Positions 5,872-13,236 of a stretch of 32,926 nucleotides of DNA are shown here, piece after piece. Origin of the DNA: an uncultured Candidatus Saccharibacteria bacterium (GTDB lineage: Bacteria > Patescibacteria > Saccharimonadia > Saccharimonadales > JACDBH01); contig CAMLHD010000006.1 of assembly GCA_946479835.1 (NCBI GenBank), positions 1 to 32,926 on the forward strand, given 5' to 3'. Every line of letters begins with the position of its first letter. Position 1 is the stretch's first letter. A program made the translations under genes and the position numbers. Below the pieces are notes generated by a model, which ran no database searches, was not told where the DNA came from, and saw only the letters and a list, made by a program, of their open reading frames with translations.

Positions 5872-7917
5872 ATGAAGCGGACAAGGAGCAGCCTATTCAA
5901 GGCTTTTATGATTTATCTCATTGCCGCTTTGCAGCTGTTCGGGATGACGGCGCCGATCCTGCACGCCCAAGAAACAACCGAGCCGGCACCCTGCGTGATG
6001 CCATCTGGTATCAACCAGCCGACCGGATCTGCGGCCCAAACCTACACCTGGAACTGCGACACGTTGTTGTTTGAAAATGCCTACTACACCTGGAATCCGA
6101 ATACCTCTGTAGCAACTCCGAAATTTGCGCCACAGCATACTTTCAATGAAGCCCGCGGGCTCTGGGAGGTGCGCGAATGGCTGTTCATTCCGCCCAGCAA
6201 CAGCTATGAACTGAGGGTTACGGCCACTTACGCGCCGGCTCCAGAACCGGCTGCCGAAACTCAATCTGCCACGATTGATAACACCGGACCGGACAGCACC
6301 AATACTATGACCAACTCGAACGGCAGCATCCAGAATACCGGCCCAAACAGCACCAACACCATAAACGAATCCAGCGGCACGATTAACAACACCGGCCCGG
6401 ACAGCCTGAACACGATTGATTCCGATCCCGACGGCTCGCAGGCCGATATAGACCTGGATGTCGACATGACGGTAAACAATGATGTTGATTCGACGGCCAA
6501 AAGCGGTGACGCTTCAGTTCTGCAGAACACCCTTGGCGGCGATGCCACGACCGGCGATGCCCTGGCCATGGCCAACATCCTCAACATGCTGCAATCGACC
6601 TGGGGACTGGGCGGCAACCTGCCCGATCTTTACACCGCCACCATCCAGGGGGATTATTTCGGCGATATCATGATTGACCCGTCGTTGCTGAGCGGCGCTA
6701 CCAGCCCCGGCTGCGGTTGCGACCTGGATGTCAATGCCTCCGTAGACGCCACCATCAATAACAACGTCAACCTCCTGGCCCAAAGCGGCGACGCTACCGT
6801 CAACGGCAATACTACCGCCGGCGATGCCCGCACCGGCGATGCGACGGCACTGGCTAACATCGTCAACCTGATCAACAGTTCGATAGTTTCCGGCCAATCC
6901 TTCCTAGGCGTTCTGAACATCAGCGGCAACCTGAACGGCGACGTGCTGGTAGCCCAGGATGTGATCGACGAGTTGCTGGCCGCTAACGTACCCACTACCG
7001 AGCTGTCGCTTTGCGACTGCGACGTACTGGCAGACTTCGAAGATAACCAGACTGTCCGTAATACTATCAACACCACCGCCAGCAGCGGCGATGCGACGGT
7101 GGCCAACAACACCACTGCCGGCAATGCCACCAGCGGCAATGCCCAGACCAGCGTGACGGTCTTCAACGTTACCGGCCGCACCATCGTTGGCAGCAATGCG
7201 CTCCTGGTATTCGTCAATGTCTTGGGCGAGTGGGTCGGCTTCTTGGTTGACGCGCCCAGCGGTACCACGGCCGCCATGTATGGCGGCGACATCACTCAGA
7301 ATTCGCTTGGCGGCAACGCCGAATATGACGTAGATACCAATGCCACCATCAACAACAACGTCAACGTCGCGGCCCATAGCGGCGACGCAAGGGTCAGCAT
7401 GAACACTCACGGCGGCGACGCTACCAGCGGCGACGCCGACGCGGCAGCCAACGTTTCGAACGTCATCAACAGCAACTTCAGCCTTAGTGGCTGGTTCGGC
7501 CTGCTGTTCATCAATATCCTCGGTGACTGGTTTGGCAGCTTCGGTGTTGACACGCTGTTCGGCGATCCGGCGCCGGCTATCACAAATACGCCTGCCGTAC
7601 AGACGGCGCAGTCGCATTCGGCTCCAGCCTCGACCCTTGGCCGAGCAGCGGCCGCAGCCAAGGCCAGAGAATCCGTGGTAAGAGTCTACGGCATCACTAC
7701 GACAGAAGACGAGGAGGGCCAGATCATGGCCGCTACAGCCAGCGAGATCACGCCGCCGGCCGACACCGCCGCAGCCAATGTGCCCATAGAAGAAATCGCG
7801 CCGTTCAGTGGAGTGGGACAACCCAGCAATAATGCCAGCTGGCTGCTGCTGGCTGCTATAGCCTTGACCGCCATCTACTTCTTCCGCGGCAGCCTGCTCG
7901 GCCTGTTCGGCCGCTAA
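5872..7917 (+). CDS. Large surface protein with four SGDA repeats and C-terminal membrane anchor
   Basis: This 681-residue exported protein starts at the ATG at 5872 (AGGAGG 7 nt upstream; the earlier in-frame TTG overlaps that spacing). Order: signal peptide (to about 36, ILHAQ), a Cys-containing globular part (to about 122), three N(T)TGP(D/N)S(T/L)NT(I/M) motifs, then four repeats of about 97 residues. Each repeat has TINNNVN, SGDA (Ser211, 305, 405, 503), NT..G.A.(S/T)G(D/N)A and a hydrophobic N-rich stretch. Two CxC motifs (CGCD, CDCD) precede the second and third repeats. A Pro/Ala linker and a final helix (WLLLAAIALTAIYFFRG) with a basic tail anchor it; no LPXTG is visible. The regular repeat suggests an elongated beta-solenoid or stalk. 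The family is unknown to me. Confidence 0.75.
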   Translation: MKRTRSSLFKAFMIYLIAALQLFGMTAPILHAQETTEPAPCVMPSGINQPTGSAAQTYTWNCDTLLFENAYYTWNPNTSVATPKFAPQHTFNEARGLWEVREWLFIPPSNSYELRVTATYAPAPEPAAETQSATIDNTGPDSTNTMTNSNGSIQNTGPNSTNTINESSGTINNTGPDSLNTIDSDPDGSQADIDLDVDMTVNNDVDSTAKSGDASVLQNTLGGDATTGDALAMANILNMLQSTWGLGGNLPDLYTATIQGDYFGDIMIDPSLLSGATSPGCGCDLDVNASVDATINNNVNLLAQSGDATVNGNTTAGDARTGDATALANIVNLINSSIVSGQSFLGVLNISGNLNGDVLVAQDVIDELLAANVPTTELSLCDCDVLADFEDNQTVRNTINTTASSGDATVANNTTAGNATSGNAQTSVTVFNVTGRTIVGSNALLVFVNVLGEWVGFLVDAPSGTTAAMYGGDITQNSLGGNAEYDVDTNATINNNVNVAAHSGDARVSMNTHGGDATSGDADAAANVSNVINSNFSLSGWFGLLFINILGDWFGSFGVDTLFGDPAPAITNTPAVQTAQSHSAPASTLGRAAAAAKARESVVRVYGITTTEDEEGQIMAATASEITPPADTAAANVPIEEIAPFSGVGQPSNNASWLLLAAIALTAIYFFRGSLLGLFGR

Positions 7918-7926
7918 AGCTAAATA

Positions 7927-7942
7927 TGTAATATATCTTACA
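7927..7942. promoter_or_regulatory. CRP/FNR-type site upstream of the histidine kinase gene
   Basis: TGTAA-N6-TTACA is a perfect dyad. Its centre (7934.5) is about 30 bp upstream of a -10-like TTAATT (7965-7970), which would start transcription at or next to the ATG at 7978. This is class II activator geometry on a leaderless promoter. Confidence 0.6.
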
Positions 7943-7977
7943 GTTTAAGCTTATTAAGAGGGTCTTAATTAAACCTG

Positions 7978-9285
7978 ATGGCAAGAGACCGCAACAGAGA
8001 GAACAGGTTGGATGTATTGTCCCTGCATTTCATTCCTGTACTCATAGTAGGTGGTGCCCTTCTGGTATTGGGCACTTACAGCTACCGGCAGGCCCAGCAG
8101 GAGATCAACCAGACCCGCCAGGAATTCGTAGACAGAAGGGCTACGTTGGCTGAAAATACCGTCCGGCAGCACGTACACAGCCACCGCACCAATCAGCCCC
8201 AGAGCAGCGAAGATGTCCTGTCCGAACCTGAATTCTTCGAAGAACTGCTGATTGGCGGTGATCCGAATTTCAATCTGCAGATCTATGACGGATCCGGCAC
8301 CGACCCGAACAAGCTCTTATACGCCCATTTCCCCGAGGAAGGATTTGAATGGGTGCGGTCTGATGAGATAAATATCGATGGCGAGGTGCTGACATTCCGT
8401 TACGGGGTCAAGCCGGAGCTGGTACCGGAGTCTATCCGGAGACGGCCGAGAAGCGTAATCAGCGGCAGCATCATCTTCGGTTTCATTGTCTGTGCCTTGG
8501 TTTATCTGCTGTTGCAAAGACGAGGCCGGACGCTTAAGGAACGCCGTGACCGCGACATACAGCGCGCCAAGGACAATATGCTGAGTCTGGCCTCGCACCA
8601 GCTGCGCACGCCGGCTACGGGCGTCAAGCAGTACGTAGGCATGGTACTGGAGGGTTTTGCCGGCAAGATAAACAAGGAGCAGCGCGATATCCTAAAACGC
8701 GCCTACGACAGCAACGAGAGGCAGCTGAGGATCATCAACGAGTTTCTGTACCTTGCTAAAGCCGACGCCGACCGTATCATCCTGACACCCCAAAGATTCG
8801 ACCTGATAAACTTCACGAAGCAGATCACCGAAGACATGACGCAGGAGATAAACGAGGCCGGCCACACCCTGAAGCTAAAGCACAACGCCGACAAGCTGGT
8901 CTGCGTGGCCGACATGCATTCGGCCCGGATGATAATCGAGAACCTGATCAGCAACGCCATCAAATACACGCCGCCGGGCGGCAACATCACCGTCACGCTC
9001 AAGCAGCGCGGCCGGCACGCCTTGGTAATCGTGTCCGATAACGGCGTAGGCATAGCCCGCAAGGATTTTTCGAGGCTTTTCCGGCAGTTCTCGCGCATAC
9101 CGAACTCGCTTAGCACCAACAGTCCGGGCAGCGGCATCGGACTTTTCCTGTCCAACTACCTCGCCAAAGCTAATCATGGTACTATCGAAGTTGAATCTGA
9201 GCTTGGCATAGGCTCTACTTTCACGGCCAGCTTTCCCAGGCGTTATGTAAAAAATTTGACTGAGTCAATCAGAGAAAGGTTTTAA
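7978..9285 (+). CDS. Membrane sensor histidine kinase
   Basis: This 435-residue two-component sensor has TM1 (about 18-36), an extracytoplasmic sensory region of about 120 residues (no recognised fold), TM2 (about 160-180) and a HisKA domain with the H-box SLASHQLRTPATGVKQY (phospho-accepting His207). The HATPase_c domain shows the N-box NLISNAIKYTPPGG, G1 DNGVGIA and G2 GSGIGLFLS. It is complete. It follows the surface-protein cluster and is followed 10 nt later by a receiver-only protein, presumably its partner. There is no Shine-Dalgarno; a -10-like element and a CRP-type dyad lie directly upstream. The ligand is unknown; location suggests envelope or surface state. Confidence 0.92.
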   Translation: MARDRNRENRLDVLSLHFIPVLIVGGALLVLGTYSYRQAQQEINQTRQEFVDRRATLAENTVRQHVHSHRTNQPQSSEDVLSEPEFFEELLIGGDPNFNLQIYDGSGTDPNKLLYAHFPEEGFEWVRSDEINIDGEVLTFRYGVKPELVPESIRRRPRSVISGSIIFGFIVCALVYLLLQRRGRTLKERRDRDIQRAKDNMLSLASHQLRTPATGVKQYVGMVLEGFAGKINKEQRDILKRAYDSNERQLRIINEFLYLAKADADRIILTPQRFDLINFTKQITEDMTQEINEAGHTLKLKHNADKLVCVADMHSARMIIENLISNAIKYTPPGGNITVTLKQRGRHALVIVSDNGVGIARKDFSRLFRQFSRIPNSLSTNSPGSGIGLFLSNYLAKANHGTIEVESELGIGSTFTASFPRRYVKNLTESIRERF

Positions 9286-9295
9286 TTTATCAACC

Positions 9296-9703
9296 ATGGC
9301 AAAGCGAAAATTAAAAATACTCGTTGTCGAAGATGAGAAAGCCCTCAACAGCGCGTACCAGATGATCCTGGAGAAGACCGGCCATACCGTAGTTGCCGCC
9401 TATGACGGCAACGAAGCTTTGTCGACGCTCGAAACCTTTGAGCCAGATATCATTCTGCTTGATCTTAAAATGCCGAACCTTGACGGCCTGGGTTTCCTGC
9501 GCGCTTACGAGCAGCTGAAGCCCAAGAAACGCAGCAAGATCGTGCTTTTCAGCAACTACGATCTGCAGAAGGAAATCGACGAAGCTTTTGCGCTTGGCGC
9601 CGACAAGTATGTCCTCAAAGCCTGGGCTTCCCCCAAGGACCTGCTTAAGATCGTCGACGACATGAGCAAAGCCAGTCCTGCCAAAAAGACCAGCAAGTCT
9701 TAA
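9296..9703 (+). CDS. Single-domain response regulator
   Basis: This 135-residue CheY-like receiver has the acidic pocket VVEDE, phospho-acceptor Asp56 in DIILLDLKMP, the switch Ser in LFSNYD and the conserved Lys in YVLKAWASP. There is no DNA-binding or output domain, only a short Lys/Ser tail. It must act through protein contacts or as a phosphate relay. It is 10 nt downstream of the histidine kinase gene, and the two form an operon. The end is 6 nt from the convergent CRP/FNR regulator gene. Confidence 0.92.
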   Translation: MAKRKLKILVVEDEKALNSAYQMILEKTGHTVVAAYDGNEALSTLETFEPDIILLDLKMPNLDGLGFLRAYEQLKPKKRSKIVLFSNYDLQKEIDEAFALGADKYVLKAWASPKDLLKIVDDMSKASPAKKTSKS

Positions 9704-9709
9704 TTATCT

Positions 9710-10354
9710 TTAGGTGAAGTTGCTGGTTATCTCTTTGCCGACGGTCCTGATCAACAGGCCTTTGTCGACAACGTACTGCTTGCGCCGGTAAACTACTACG
9801 CCGGCTTTTCTGAGCTTGCTCATCTCCGAGGCCACTGTTTCGCGGGTCAAACCAAGGTTATCGGCGATCAGCTGATGGGTCAGCGGCAGGCCCAGGTTAT
9901 AAAGTCCGGTTCCCACCTCTTTGCCATGCCGCACCGCCAGATAAAAGAACAGATATAGTATTTTGTTGGCCGCGTTCGATTGCTGCAGCGCCAGGTTCCT
10001 AAGCAGCCCGCTGGCGGCCTCGCGGACCAGATTTTTCTTGACCTGTTCGCTGGCGTCTTTGCTGTTGTTCAGGTCTTCGCGGCTAAGAGGCACCATCTGC
10101 GCCTCGGTTAAAGTCTCATAATAAAAAAGTGCCGAGCTGCTGGCGCCGAGCAGCCAGTCCATCGGAAAGATGTCGCCCTCGGAACAGAAGCCCACCACCC
10201 TCTCGTTGCCGTCGTTATCGATGGCGTAGAGCTTGAGGCTGCCGGACAGCACCAAAAAGCCGTATCTAGGCACTTCCGCCTGGAAAAGCACTAGGCTACC
10301 CCGAGGGTAACGCTTGACTCTGGTTCTCTTGGCAAACCCCGGCAAATCACTCAT
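9710..10354 (-). CDS. CRP/FNR family transcriptional regulator
   Basis: This protein has 214 residues from the ATG at 10354 (an in-frame ATG at 10360 lies too close to the -10 box). The N-terminal cyclic-nucleotide-binding-type beta barrel spans about 15-115 (YGFLVLSGSLKLYAI, GDIFPMDWL). A long dimerisation helix and a C-terminal winged helix follow, with the CRP-type recognition segment TRETVASEMSKLRKAG. No cysteine cluster for an FeS centre is visible, and the canonical cAMP-contact signature RSA is absent (FYYETLTEAQ at that place), so the effector is unknown. The perfect dyad across its own promoter predicts autorepression. Related dyads elsewhere in the window suggest a local regulon. 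Confidence 0.88.
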   Translation of the reverse strand: MSDLPGFAKRTRVKRYPRGSLVLFQAEVPRYGFLVLSGSLKLYAIDNDGNERVVGFCSEGDIFPMDWLLGASSSALFYYETLTEAQMVPLSREDLNNSKDASEQVKKNLVREAASGLLRNLALQQSNAANKILYLFFYLAVRHGKEVGTGLYNLGLPLTHQLIADNLGLTRETVASEMSKLRKAGVVVYRRKQYVVDKGLLIRTVGKEITSNFT

Positions 10355-10363
10355 GACCATTGT

Positions 10364-10392
10364 ATTTTAGAGTTTTGTAAGAGATTTTACAA
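10364..10392 (-). promoter_or_regulatory. Autoregulated promoter of the CRP/FNR-type gene
   Basis: On the minus strand: -35 TTGTAA (10387-10392), a 17-bp spacer and -10 TAAAAT (10364-10369). The -10 ends 9 nt before the ATG at 10354, which predicts a leader of only a few nucleotides. The -35 and spacer lie inside the CRP-type dyad. Confidence 0.6.
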
Positions 10393-10394
10393 AA
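10373..10394. promoter_or_regulatory. CRP/FNR-type operator, best match in the window
   Basis: TTTTGTAA-N6-TTACAAAA is a perfect dyad with 8-bp arms. It overlaps the -35 and spacer of the CRP/FNR gene (repressor position). On the other strand it lies about 62 bp upstream of a possible start for the microprotein/YggT/GlsB operon (activator position). Confidence 0.7.
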
Positions 10395-10490
10395 GGTGTG
10401 TCCCTAAGCTCACAGATTTAAGGTCTTTATACGGATAACATTAAGGTACGGTGGCACCAAATAAGCCCCGGGAAAGGAGTCCGGTAAAGA

Positions 10491-10598
10491 ATGGCAAAAC
10501 GAGTTACCAACGTTGAGGAGCGTATCGACCAGTTCTTGGATCGCAAGACCAAGAAGTTTCCTGAGCTCACGGCCATAGCCAAAAGCCTGAGCCGCTAA
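10491..10598 (+). CDS. 35-residue microprotein heading a membrane stress operon
   Basis: A small gene encodes MAKRVTNVEERIDQFLDRKT followed by KKFPELTAIAKSLSR. It is a soluble, charged, helical peptide with no membrane segment. AAGGAG lies 11 nt before the ATG. It is co-oriented with YggT and GlsB/YeaQ-type genes. The stop codon lies in a 6-bp hairpin (CGCTAA/TTAGCG, 10593-10607) just before the next Shine-Dalgarno, which could couple or tune translation. No homologue is recognised. Confidence 0.6.
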   Translation: MAKRVTNVEERIDQFLDRKTKKFPELTAIAKSLSR

Positions 10599-10626
10599 TT
10601 TTTAGCGAAACGGAAAGGAGTAGATT

Positions 10627-11046
10627 ATGGCTCATACATATCAAGTAAATCGTCACCACCACGTGGGAACTCAAGCTTCGGACCACGCATCAGACAAAGT
10701 GGTAACCGAAGAGACTCTTACCCGGGACGTCGACGATAACCCAGGCATTACCAGAACTCAGCTTGTAATCCAATACTTAGTGGGCCTTATCAGCGGCCTG
10801 CTGCTGATCCGGTTCTTGCTTGTCCTGTTTGGTGCAAATCCGTTCAACGGTTTTGTCAGCCTGATCGACACCATAACCGATCCGTTAGTTGCACCGTTCA
10901 GGGGTTTGTTCGGAGTAGAAATCAGCTCCGGTGCAGCCCGGTTTGAAGTTGAGACTTTAGTAGCAATCATCATCTACACATTGATCGGCTTAGGCATAGT
11001 CCGCCTGCTCGATGTGTTTCGTAAACAACCTGTAAGGGAGGAATAA
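10627..11046 (+). CDS. YggT family membrane protein
   Basis: This 139-residue protein has a hydrophilic N-terminus (1-45), one hydrophobic segment (about 48-68, YLVGLISGLLLIRFLLVLFG) and a YggT loop (DTITDPLVAPFRGLFG). A second membrane segment (about 110-128) ends in a basic tail. The family is linked to cell-envelope and osmotic functions and to division loci in other bacteria, but its biochemistry is not settled. AAAGGAG precedes the ATG. The next gene starts 3 nt after its stop, so the two are translationally coupled. Confidence 0.82.
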   Translation: MAHTYQVNRHHHVGTQASDHASDKVVTEETLTRDVDDNPGITRTQLVIQYLVGLISGLLLIRFLLVLFGANPFNGFVSLIDTITDPLVAPFRGLFGVEISSGAARFEVETLVAIIIYTLIGLGIVRLLDVFRKQPVREE

Positions 11047-11049
11047 ATT

Positions 11050-11304
11050 ATGGGTCTTTTAGCTTGGATCGTTCTTGGAGCCTTAGCCGGCTGGATAGCT
11101 TCTATCATTATGAAGACTGACGCCGAACAAGGCGCGTTCGCTAATATAATCGTCGGCATCGTCGGTGCCGTTATCGGCGGCTTCGTCATGCAGATGTTCG
11201 GCGCATCAGGCGTCGACGGCTTCAGCCTGTACAGCCTGCTCGTAGCAGTCGGCGGAGCAGTCATCTTGCTAGCCGTTTACCGCGCTATGAGCCATCGGGT
11301 CTAG
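11050..11304 (+). CDS. GlsB/YeaQ/YmgE family stress-response membrane protein
   Basis: This 84-residue protein consists of three hydrophobic helices with glycine-rich motifs (LGALAGWIAS, NIIVGIVGAVIGGFV, LLVAVGGAVILL), typical of the transglycosylase-associated GlsB/YeaQ family. Members are small membrane proteins induced by general or acid stress in other bacteria, with unknown mechanism. It sits between YggT and another small membrane protein in one operon. The context supports an envelope-stress role. Confidence 0.88.
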   Translation: MGLLAWIVLGALAGWIASIIMKTDAEQGAFANIIVGIVGAVIGGFVMQMFGASGVDGFSLYSLLVAVGGAVILLAVYRAMSHRV

Positions 11305-11333
11305 CATTGAAAAACCATAGGAGGGTTTAGAAA

Positions 11334-11579
11334 ATGGAGGGAGAATTCTTAATCATCGGCGTGCAATTCAGCCTGCTGATTACCGCTGTGACGATTTTTA
11401 CCGGATATTTCCTGATAGGCATCGCTTCCGTACTTTGGACTTTGGGCGAAAACCTGCACAGATCATTCGTGAAGAACCACCAGGTCATTCAGACCGCCAG
11501 CCAACGCCACCTGGAACAACTTAGGGCCGCCCGCTACCATTCGCCGCGCAAGTCTAGAATTTCCACTCTCGTTCAATAG
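11334..11579 (+). CDS. Small membrane protein, last gene of the stress operon
   Basis: This 81-residue protein has one or two hydrophobic segments (about 4-36, IIGVQFSLLITAVTIFTGYF) and a basic cytoplasmic tail. I do not recognise the family. AGGAGGG precedes the ATG. Its last 26 bp overlap the end of the convergent metallopeptidase gene. Position and orientation place it in the microprotein-YggT-GlsB operon. Confidence 0.65.
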   Translation: MEGEFLIIGVQFSLLITAVTIFTGYFLIGIASVLWTLGENLHRSFVKNHQVIQTASQRHLEQLRAARYHSPRKSRISTLVQ

Positions 11580-11940
11580 CATGGATGCGGGAGTGGTCGA
11601 GCCCGAAGTAATGGGCGATCTCATGCCAAAGGGTGTGTTTGATCTGGGCCTTCAGCGCCGATTCATCGACCGAAGTTTCCAACATGGGACGCTTGAAGAG
11701 GGTGATGCGGTCCGGCAGTACCAGTTGGTAGCCGGAACCGCGGTTGGTCATCGGAATGCCTTCGTAAAGACCGAACAGCAGATGATTGTGGTGCAGCCTT
11801 AATTTGGAGCGTTGCTCGGGCGTAGGATCGTCTTCGTAGGTGATCAGCACATTGTTCAGCTTTGAGGTGTACTTCTTGGGCAGCTCATCCAAAGCCTCGG
11901 CCATCAGATCGTTGTAGCGCTCGTCCGAAACATCTATCAC
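11554..11940 (-). CDS. Zincin-like metallopeptidase family protein
   Basis: This 128-residue protein starts at GTG (11940). Near the C-terminus it has HEIAHYFGLDHSRI, an HExxHxxGxxH zinc site (His106, Glu107, His110, His116). This matches the short bacterial metallopeptidase family (PF06262-like) often found as a one-domain protein. The upstream part contains the family strand LVLPDRITLFKRP. It is soluble and cytoplasmic. The start is 9 nt from the end of metK on the same strand, so both are probably in one SAM-riboswitch-controlled transcript. Substrate unknown. Confidence 0.82.
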   Translation of the reverse strand: MIDVSDERYNDLMAEALDELPKKYTSKLNNVLITYEDDPTPEQRSKLRLHHNHLLFGLYEGIPMTNRGSGYQLVLPDRITLFKRPMLETSVDESALKAQIKHTLWHEIAHYFGLDHSRIHAIEREWKF

Positions 11941-11949
11941 CCGTCTAGC

Positions 11950-12951
11950 TTACACTAAATGTGCTTCAAGCTCCCATGGAAAGCCCTCGTGACCGAAGTG
12001 ACCGTAAGCGGCCGTCTGCTCATAGATCGGCCGCTTTAAGTTAAGTAGCTTGATTATGCCTTTTGGCGACAAGTCGTAGCCCTCTACCGTTTCCTGTACG
12101 CCGTCAACCGTTACGGTGGCTTCCAGCGGCTGATCGTAGCCGATAGCGTAGGCCAGATGACAAAATACCTCCTTGGCCTTGCGCTTGTGAAGATAGTCCA
12201 CGGCAATCTTGCGGGCGGCGTAGGCGGCCGAGCGGTCCACCTTGCTCGGATCCTTGCCGCTGAAGCACCCGCCGCCGATCGGTACGGCCGGGCCGTAATT
12301 ATCAACCACCAGCTTGCGGCCGGTCAGTCCGGTATCGGCGTCAAAGCCGCCCTGCTGCCAATCTCCGGCAGGATTGATGTGCAGTTTCACGTCTTTGACG
12401 GCTTTGACCAACGGTTCGACTTCAATCCACTGTTTTACGCTGGCCTTAAGCGCGTCTTTAGGCGCCGACTGAAAACTGGCCACCACGGCGACCACTTCGC
12501 CGTCCTTCAAAGTTACCTGGGTCTTGCCATCGGCCGGCCAGCGCTCGTAAAGATACTGGTTCAGGCCACGGCTTAAGATAACCTCGAGCGGCAGCAGCTG
12601 CGGCGTGGCATCACAGGCGTAGCCCACCATGATGCCTTGGTCGCCGGCACCGCCGGTATCGACGCCATGGGCGATTTCGGGGCTTTGGGCGACGATTCGC
12701 ACCTCCACATCAATGTCACCGGCGATACGGCGGACTATCGGCTCGACTTCGACACTGGTGCTTGAGGTAACTTCGCCGACCACAAAGACTTTGCCATGGC
12801 CGCCGACCGTCTCTACCGCCACGCGGGCATTCGGATCTTTCTCCAAATAAGCGTCCAGTACTGCGTCCGATATCCGGTCGCAGAGCTTGTCGGGGTGCTT
12901 CGGGCTTACGGACTCGGCAGTCTTGTATATTGATTTTTTGGCTGCAGACAT
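11950..12951 (-). CDS. metK: S-adenosylmethionine synthetase, short form
   Basis: Makes S-adenosylmethionine from methionine and ATP. The 333-residue form starts at the ATG at 12951 (AAAGGAG upstream); further upstream in-frame codons belong to the riboswitch. Motifs: ESVSPKHPDKLCDRISDAVLD (ATP/methionine site, His19), GAGDQGIMVGYA, DTGLTGRKLVVDNYG, GGGCFSGKDPSKVDRSAAY (P-loop-like lysines) and the end YGHFGHEGFPWE. Typical bacterial MetK has about 380-400 residues; this one lacks about 50, mainly in the segments between the second and third motifs and at the C-terminus. Catalytic motifs are intact. It is regulated by an upstream SAM-I riboswitch and probably cotranscribed with the metallopeptidase. 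Confidence 0.95.
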   Translation of the reverse strand: MSAAKKSIYKTAESVSPKHPDKLCDRISDAVLDAYLEKDPNARVAVETVGGHGKVFVVGEVTSSTSVEVEPIVRRIAGDIDVEVRIVAQSPEIAHGVDTGGAGDQGIMVGYACDATPQLLPLEVILSRGLNQYLYERWPADGKTQVTLKDGEVVAVVASFQSAPKDALKASVKQWIEVEPLVKAVKDVKLHINPAGDWQQGGFDADTGLTGRKLVVDNYGPAVPIGGGCFSGKDPSKVDRSAAYAARKIAVDYLHKRKAKEVFCHLAYAIGYDQPLEATVTVDGVQETVEGYDLSPKGIIKLLNLKRPIYEQTAAYGHFGHEGFPWELEAHLV

Positions 12952-12952
12952 G

Positions 12953-12999
12953 AAAAAACTCCTTTCATCTGCCCCGTCAAATGAGCAAGTAAAGGAGTT
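12953..12999 (-). terminator. SAM riboswitch expression platform: SD-sequestering terminator hairpin
   Basis: On the minus strand, AACTCCTTT (12991-12999) pairs perfectly with AAAGGAGTT (12957-12965), followed by a T-run. The second arm contains the metK Shine-Dalgarno. The hairpin could therefore both hide the ribosome site and terminate transcription when SAM is bound. Confidence 0.65.
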
Positions 13000-13007
13000 G
13001 CAATATC

Positions 13008-13113
13008 CTATATCTTCCCAATGCGACGGGCTGAACTTGGCACCTTGTCTTGCTTTAAAGACAGGTTGTCGGTGGGTCATCGGGTCAGATCCCTCGCCAC
13101 GCTCTTGATATGG
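13008..13113 (-). ncRNA. SAM-I (S-box) riboswitch aptamer upstream of metK
   Basis: On the minus strand the conserved SAM-I elements appear in order: ATATCAAGAGC (P1/P2 start), GAGGGA, GACCCGATGA, CGACAACC, a variable P3 hairpin (TGTCTT...AAGACA), AGGTGCCAA, and the closing GATAT that pairs with ATATC for P1. SAM-I aptamers bind S-adenosylmethionine and switch off methionine/SAM genes. The position directly before metK and the following SD-sequestering hairpin support the call. Confidence 0.92.
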
Positions 13114-13135
13114 TTTAGATTGTTAAGCGCTTTAA

Positions 13136-13165
13136 ATTTTACCGTAACCCTGTTCAAAAGTGCAA
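13136..13165 (-). promoter_or_regulatory. Promoter of the riboswitch-metK transcript
   Basis: On the minus strand, -35 TTGCAC (13160-13165), an 18-bp spacer and -10 TAAAAT (13136-13141). Transcription would begin about 15 nt before the SAM-I aptamer. Confidence 0.6.
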
Positions 13166-13175
13166 GTTTTGTCTG

Positions 13176-13203
13176 TTGACTTTGGTTCCGGCTCAGCAAT
13201 AAT
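13176..13203 (+). promoter_or_regulatory. Promoter of the anchored extracytoplasmic protein gene
   Basis: TTGACT (13176-13181), a 16-bp spacer and AATAAT (13198-13203). It is back-to-back with the metK promoter. Confidence 0.45.
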
Positions 13204-13236
13204 TAACCTAAGCTTAAACGAATTAAGGGGGTGTTC

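Noticed and set aside
6904..7821. Long open frame (305 codons) antisense to the surface protein
   Set aside because: It arises from the repetitive, GC-rich codon pattern of the sense gene; it has no ribosome site and a composition typical of a shadow frame.
12952..13080. In-frame upstream extension of metK to 13080
   Set aside because: The extension translates the SAM-I aptamer and its hairpin; the ATG at 12951 has a good ribosome site and begins the conserved MetK N-terminus.
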